38,176 nucleotides of DNA, from NCBI GenBank assembly GCA_002869015.1, contig PKTT01000067.1, positions 1 to 38,176 of the forward strand. Reading direction: 5' to 3'. Below the pieces are notes generated by a model. The model saw only the letters and a list, made by a program, of their open reading frames with translations, did not search any database and was not told the DNA's origin. This DNA comes from Deltaproteobacteria bacterium. GTDB lineage: Bacteria > Desulfobacterota > Deferrisomatia > Deferrisomatales > BM512. Below, piece by piece: positions 34,155-38,176 of the stretch. Each line of letters starts with the position of its first letter. Position 1 is the first letter of the stretch. A program made the translations under genes and the position numbers.

Positions 34155-35795
34155 TTACTCTTCGTACCAGGCACGCTCCTCTTCTTCCTCTTCGCTAGTC
34201 GGCACAGCAATCAGCTTCTCATGACATCCGTTACAGCCCCCAACCACAGGGGAAAGCCTCGGCGAATCTGAGGAGTGAGGATTATGGCAGGATTTACAGA
34301 TGTAATTCCCGTCAGCGTCCAGCAGCATGCCATCGTAGATTTTGAGCGCCTTGCCGCCAGTGGGGTGGGTATGCGATGCCATCAGCGATTCGCTATGGCA
34401 GAGTGCACAGAGCCCCGCGCCATTGCCCTTTAGAAAGTATGTGTCATTTTCAGATGAATGGGGGTCGTGACAGCCGGTGCACTCATCGTTCTCCACAGGC
34501 GCGTGAACATAAAGCCCCGAGAGCTTCTCATTCATACCATCATGGCAGGAGAGGCAAAGCTCCGTCTGAGAGGAGTTCAGCTGGTACTTGAATGAAGATG
34601 AATGGGGGTTGTGGCATACTGTGCAAAAACCCATTGCGACTGGCCCGTGTACGTTCTTTCTCTCAAACTGCGCCATCACATCGCCGTGGCAGGTAAAGCA
34701 GAGCTCCGAGCCCATAGAAGTTAGCTCGAAGCGCTTGGGAGCAGACTCGAAATCGTGGCACGCGGGGCAACCACCGACGGGGATTGGACCGTGCACGTAT
34801 TTCTTCTTTGTCTGGTAGCCATGGCATACGTCGCAGACCATTGTCATGCCCATTTCGCCCTCAGCAGGCATGATATCATGACAATCGAGGCACTGCTCCT
34901 CACGGGACTCAATATGAAAAGCATATTCGGGGAAGTTTACGCCCATCCCCTCCCCCATACGGGGGTCACGGAATAGCACAACCGCCTGGGTTCCGACATC
35001 AGCCCCCTTCGGATAAACAACCTCAATGAAGTTGGAGCCGTAGCTTAGAGGAATCCTGGCGGCGAATTTCTCATCTTCGTATACCTCGACCTCATATTCG
35101 GTGCCGCCATTTAAGCGGACAGTAAATGGGCCGGGGTTGTCGCCAGTCAATCCAACCACCCAGATAGCGCGTTGGTAGGTTACGGTGAAGTTGGACGGGG
35201 CCAAGATGGTAACATCACTCTTGACCAACTTCTCCTCGGCCGAGATAGCCTCGCCGCTTACCACCTTGTCGACTATCTTTTCCAGCTTCGCCTTGTTGTC
35301 CTCATCCCAGCCGACGATGGTAGCAACAATCTCCGCATTTTTGTCGATCAGGATATATGTGGGAAGTGTCAGGACATCGAAGGCTGAGCTTATACTCAAG
35401 GAGCGATCTATGAGAATGGGAAAATTGAGATTCTCTTTAAAGGAATTAAAGAATCTTTTAACCCGGCCAAGACCGTAGGTATCCAGGTTGACACCGACCA
35501 CCTTAAGTTTGTCGGTGCCATACTTATTCTGCATTACTATGAGGTGGGGTATCGATTGAACACAGGTTGTGCAGTATATAGAGCCGAAATCCAGTAGTAT
35601 CGGCACCTTGCCAAGGTATGGATCCAGTGAGAACTCATCGTTGGTGAAGGTGTGCCCATCGAATGACTGGACTTTTCCTGCTCCACCTTCGGCGGCAATG
35701 GCCTGGGCGGAAAGCAGCAGTAAAATGGTAGAGAAAAAAACCACAAGCGCTGTCACACGTATCGCGCTTACCCTGCTTTTGCCCCGGTTAATCAT
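34155..35795 (-). CDS. Exported thioredoxin-like / Ig-like / decaheme cytochrome c fusion
   Basis: The 546-residue protein starts with a signal or anchor helix (about 12-33). Residues 40-185 are a TlpA/ResA-like thioredoxin fold with the redox pair C75-T-T-C78 and a cis-Pro loop (T-L-P-T-Y). Residues 190-275 look like an all-beta Ig-like domain. Residues 300-525 carry ten CXXCH heme sites, at C302, 321, 343, 366, 391, 414, 439, 463, 500 and 521, several in the 'doubled CXXCH' form (C-H-N-P-H-S-S). The tail is acidic. A multiheme electron carrier joined to a disulfide reductase is unusual. It suggests electron exchange between hemes and a thiol partner in the periplasm or at the outer surface. 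It starts 3 bases after the TlpA-like gene. Confidence 0.9.
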   Translation of the reverse strand: MINRGKSRVSAIRVTALVVFFSTILLLLSAQAIAAEGGAGKVQSFDGHTFTNDEFSLDPYLGKVPILLDFGSIYCTTCVQSIPHLIVMQNKYGTDKLKVVGVNLDTYGLGRVKRFFNSFKENLNFPILIDRSLSISSAFDVLTLPTYILIDKNAEIVATIVGWDEDNKAKLEKIVDKVVSGEAISAEEKLVKSDVTILAPSNFTVTYQRAIWVVGLTGDNPGPFTVRLNGGTEYEVEVYEDEKFAARIPLSYGSNFIEVVYPKGADVGTQAVVLFRDPRMGEGMGVNFPEYAFHIESREEQCLDCHDIMPAEGEMGMTMVCDVCHGYQTKKKYVHGPIPVGGCPACHDFESAPKRFELTSMGSELCFTCHGDVMAQFERKNVHGPVAMGFCTVCHNPHSSSFKYQLNSSQTELCLSCHDGMNEKLSGLYVHAPVENDECTGCHDPHSSENDTYFLKGNGAGLCALCHSESLMASHTHPTGGKALKIYDGMLLDADGNYICKSCHNPHSSDSPRLSPVVGGCNGCHEKLIAVPTSEEEEEERAWYEE

Positions 35796-35798
35796 CTA

Positions 35799-36371
35799 TT
35801 AATTACCCAGAGCTTTTTCGATTTCCCCGGTGAGGACCTCTTCGCTAACCCGGCCAACACGGACAAAGGTAATCTCGCCTTTCGCGTTAACCATGTAAAG
35901 TGTTGGCGTTCCCGGCACCATGTAATCCTCAGCTACTATAAGTGAATCATCATCGCCGAGTTCATCGAGCAGTATTTTAAAGGTCAACTTGCTTTGCTTG
36001 GCAAACTGGGCGATGTTATTTGCGAGGTCGCCATCCAGCGCCACGGTAATTACATCAAAACCTTTACCTTTGTAGCGCTCATAAAGAGACTGAATCAGCG
36101 GCATCTCATCGCGGCAAGGCTCGCAAAAGATTGACCAGAAGACTAGAAGACATGCTCCGCCACGCTCTTCAGGGGTAAAGGTATAAGGATTGCCGCTCGT
36201 ATCTTTCAGGGTGAAGCTCGGCGCCTGCTCACCAGGCTGTAGCGCTTCCATGTCCCCAATAGTGGGAATATCAAGGGGAGTCATCCCTTCATCCTGAGCC
36301 AAGGCGGCGACGTTGAAGGCCATAAGGAGAGCCATAGCCAAACCGAGGATTGTGAAGGTACGCTTACGCAT
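35799..36371 (-). CDS. TlpA-like periplasmic thioredoxin
   Basis: The 190-residue protein has a cleavable signal peptide (about residues 1-25, ending A-A-L-A-Q) and an AhpC/TSA-Redoxin fold. The active site is W-S-I-F-C83-E-P-C86 and the cis-Pro loop is V-P-G-T-P-T-L-Y. Such proteins keep apocytochrome thiols reduced for heme attachment or shuttle electrons in the periplasm. A role in maturing or reducing the decaheme fusion encoded 3 bases downstream is the obvious guess. ATG 36369-36371 has GGGAG 7 bases upstream; a TTG five codons earlier lies in front of that site. Confidence 0.9.
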   Translation of the reverse strand: MRKRTFTILGLAMALLMAFNVAALAQDEGMTPLDIPTIGDMEALQPGEQAPSFTLKDTSGNPYTFTPEERGGACLLVFWSIFCEPCRDEMPLIQSLYERYKGKGFDVITVALDGDLANNIAQFAKQSKLTFKILLDELGDDDSLIVAEDYMVPGTPTLYMVNAKGEITFVRVGRVSEEVLTGEIEKALGN

Positions 36372-36439
36372 TTTATTCTCCCGCAAAATTAAAAAACTTC
36401 GTCAATGCCAATTTGCCGGACGGCCATCCAAAGAGCCCC

Positions 36440-37378
36440 CTACCGCTTGGCGAAATACAGAATGCGGGAGTTGGCTGAATCTCCCACATATACACCTCTT
36501 TTTTCATCGGCCACCAGGCATGTAGCCTTGGAGCCTGCGGGCATCTCGATTATCGAGGCCACCTCCCTGCGGGAGTTGACCACGATCACCCTGTTGCCCT
36601 TTTTATCCAATGCAAACAACCACCCAAAGCGGCTGTCGCAGGATATACCCGCAATATCAAGCTCATCACCTATGAGCGCCTTCAAATCAACAGACTCTTC
36701 CCACCCGCCATCAAGATCGAACCTGTCAAGCGTTTCCCTGCCCGACTGCAATATCCAGACGCTGCCCCTGTCATCATCCGAATAAGCAATGTCAATGGGG
36801 TGTTTAATAAGACGCTTTGACTTAACGCTTCGCTTACCCCATTCGTCGAGAAAGAGCCCCCGGTTGGAGAAGACCTGGACACGCTCATTGTCCCTGTCTA
36901 CTACATAAAGCCGACCGTTGGTACTATCGGCCAAACCACCCGGGTTCTTTAGCTCTCCTTTTCGTCTCCCCCGATCGGAAAAGATGCTTACTACCGAGCC
37001 ATGGGGGTCGAGCACGACCAGCCGGTCATTGCCCGAGTCGGAGACCCATAGCCTCTCCATCCTGTCCTCAGTGAGACCTGAGGGTTCATCAAACTCCAGA
37101 TGACCCTCACCATCGGGCAGGCCAACCGTCTTATCCCACCTACCATTAAAGGCGTCGTAATAGACAAGGTGGTCTTTGCCGGTGTCTGCCGCTACCAGCG
37201 AACCTGCTTTGGTCAATGCAAGTGCGGAGATAGTCTCCAGCTGATCCCAGCTGCCTGGGCCGCTGTCACCTATTGTTTTTTCAAGAACATACTCAGGAGC
37301 GCCAGCGCAGAGGCCAGCAGGGGCCGCTAAAAGAATAAATAGGATAGCGAGCCCGGCTCCAAGAAAAGTCTTTATTAT
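36440..37378 (-). CDS. Exported NHL-repeat beta-propeller protein (start codon probably ATA)
   Basis: Downstream of about residue 55 the chain is a run of NHL-type repeats (G-L-A-D-S-T-N-G-R-L-Y-V-V-D-R-D-N-E-R-V and four or five similar units), a six-bladed propeller scaffold. The first conventional start in this frame is TTG 37214-37216, but it would begin inside the fold with no signal. Reading further upstream in the same frame gives K-T-F-L-G-A-G-L-A-I-L-F-I-L-L-A-A-P-A-G-L-C-A-G-A-P, a textbook signal peptide beginning at ATA-ATA-AAG (37378-37370). AAGGTG lies 8 bases before the first ATA. I therefore extend the gene to 37378. The lipoprotein gene before it ends at 37375, so the two overlap. 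The propeller ligand is unknown. Confidence 0.75.
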   Translation of the reverse strand: MIKTFLGAGLAILFILLAAPAGLCAGAPEYVLEKTIGDSGPGSWDQLETISALALTKAGSLVAADTGKDHLVYYDAFNGRWDKTVGLPDGEGHLEFDEPSGLTEDRMERLWVSDSGNDRLVVLDPHGSVVSIFSDRGRRKGELKNPGGLADSTNGRLYVVDRDNERVQVFSNRGLFLDEWGKRSVKSKRLIKHPIDIAYSDDDRGSVWILQSGRETLDRFDLDGGWEESVDLKALIGDELDIAGISCDSRFGWLFALDKKGNRVIVVNSRREVASIIEMPAGSKATCLVADEKRGVYVGDSANSRILYFAKR

Positions 37379-38121
37379 TTTGGCTTCACCTTCAGAAGAA
37401 TTTCGTCGGGACCCGTGTCTTCGACATCTTCTGGCTCTTCATCGCCAAACAACTGTTCGTCACTTTCACCGCCGGAGAGCAGCTCAGCTTCATCCTGCTG
37501 CTGCTGGAATATAAGCTCTAGCTCAAGCTCACGGTTATCACGAATTGTGTCGGAGAGCTCATCCGCCAACTCAACCATGGCATCGTCGGCAAGCTCATTC
37601 ACCGACGGCCCCTCATTGAGGCCAAAAACTTCTGCAATTGTAGTATTTGAACGGGAGAATATTCTTGCGGACCAGATAAGGTCGCCGGTCTCTACGTGGA
37701 GCATATCAAGGAAGAAGGAGAACTCTATGTTGGTTGATTTTTCCTCTTCGCCGTAGAGGGTGAGGCCACCGACGATTACGGCATCAACTTGAAGCTCTTC
37801 GCCGATTTTTCTAACGATTTCACGGTCAAGGCTCTCTGTGTTGCGCAGCTTAAGTTTCTTCATCAGTCCCGCTACGTAGCGAGGCTCTTCAACTACATCG
37901 AAAACGCCCTCTGAGAGGAGCTCCTGCACCAGAATGTTCTCAGCTTGCTTGGGGCCTACGGCACCCTCGGCGAGGGTATCGAATGGCAGAACCGCTACCC
38001 TTTTGATGCCACTAAATAAAGGCCCTGGGGTTACGGGCTTGGAAAAGGTCTGCACCTGCGTGCCGGAACAGCCTGAAATCAGTAGCGCAAGCGCAAAAAA
38101 ACCCGCCCACAAAGTCCGCAT
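37375..38121 (-). CDS. CsgG/GNA1162-like outer-membrane lipoprotein
   Basis: The 248-residue precursor has a lipobox (L-L-I-S-G-C18-S-G). It is thus a lipoprotein; Ser at +2 favours outer-membrane sorting. Residues 38-190 contain I-K-R-V-A-V-L-P-F-D-T, then V-D-A-V-I-V-G-G-L-T-L-Y-G and G-D-L-I-W-S-A-R, the fold pattern of CsgG/DUF799 (GNA1162) family proteins. These assist secretion or form outer-membrane assemblies. The last 50 residues are a low-complexity acidic tail rich in Glu and Asp, not part of the usual fold. An excellent AAGGAGGGC lies 6 bases before the ATG. The TAATAA stop overlaps the ATA start of the next gene. Confidence 0.82.
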   Translation of the reverse strand: MRTLWAGFFALALLISGCSGTQVQTFSKPVTPGPLFSGIKRVAVLPFDTLAEGAVGPKQAENILVQELLSEGVFDVVEEPRYVAGLMKKLKLRNTESLDREIVRKIGEELQVDAVIVGGLTLYGEEEKSTNIEFSFFLDMLHVETGDLIWSARIFSRSNTTIAEVFGLNEGPSVNELADDAMVELADELSDTIRDNRELELELIFQQQQDEAELLSGGESDEQLFGDEEPEDVEDTGPDEILLKVKPK

Positions 38122-38134
38122 GTTAAAGCCCTCC

Positions 38135-38176
38135 TTAAAATGCCATCTCCGGCAAATGCACCGTTAAGGCAAAACA
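38135..38176 (-). CDS. Possible C-terminal end of an upstream gene (cut by the right edge)
   Basis: One minus-strand frame is open from the right edge and ends in TAA (38137-38135), coding for a last stretch that reads V-H-L-P-E-M-A-F. The stop overlaps the AAGGAGG of the lipoprotein gene, a common operon layout. Only 13 codons are visible, so identity and even reality are uncertain. Confidence 0.3.
   Translation of the reverse strand, partial: CFALTVHLPEMAF

Overview
The window looks like a chromosomal stretch from a Gram-negative, anaerobic or facultative bacterium of the Deltaproteobacteria/Desulfobacterota type. This is inferred from four things: the minus-strand order tilS-ftsH-folP-cdaA-ybbR-glmM-pdxJ-acpS-nnr-CBS-tsaE-(lpdA)-lysC-cimA, which is familiar from Geobacter and relatives; a one-chain pyruvate:ferredoxin oxidoreductase; a small Cys-rich protein of the PxxKW type common in that group; and a decaheme c-type cytochrome. 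The species cannot be named from this alone. No CRISPR array, insertion sequence, phage gene or other mobile element was seen.

Layout. 1-579: 5' part of a DUF445 membrane-protein gene (minus), preceded by a tiny ORF with a perfect ribosome binding site, a hairpin and a good promoter. 1202-5562 (plus): a Bax-inhibitor-1 family membrane protein and nifJ, closed by an intrinsic terminator. 5727-5801: tRNA-Cys(GCA) with its own promoter and two tandem terminators. 5903-10404 (minus): three membrane glycosyltransferase-like genes. 10490-27315 (minus): a long, tightly packed run of housekeeping genes with many 4-base or short overlaps. In transcription order these are tilS, ftsH, folP, cdaA, ybbR, glmM, pdxJ, acpS, nnr, a CBS protein, tsaE, lpdA, lysC, cimA, a ComEA-like gene and a cysteine synthase. 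They cover tRNA modification, membrane proteolysis, folate, c-di-AMP, cell-wall precursor, PLP, acyl carrier protein and aspartate-family/isoleucine/cysteine synthesis.

27394-27678 (plus) is the Cys-rich protein. Its stop codon is shared base for base with the convergent DUF502 gene. 27675-30818 (minus) is panC-panD-amidohydrolase-DUF502. Upstream of panC is a roughly 140-base leader with the layout of a transcription attenuator: mutually exclusive hairpins, an intrinsic terminator and a 20-codon ORF. This is the most interesting regulatory object in the window. Divergent from it, 31084-33680 (plus) holds coaD, an aspartate aminotransferase and a SEC-C protein, so pantothenate and coenzyme A genes face each other across one control region.

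33686 to the right end (minus) is an exported redox cluster: a CsgG/GNA1162-like lipoprotein, an NHL beta-propeller whose signal peptide lies upstream of any normal start codon, a TlpA-like thioredoxin, a thioredoxin/Ig-like/decaheme cytochrome fusion, and a Nudix hydrolase. It looks like periplasmic or outer-surface electron-transfer machinery of undescribed function. Start codons TTG and GTG are frequent, often with strong Shine-Dalgarno sequences, so several starts below were chosen by that criterion.
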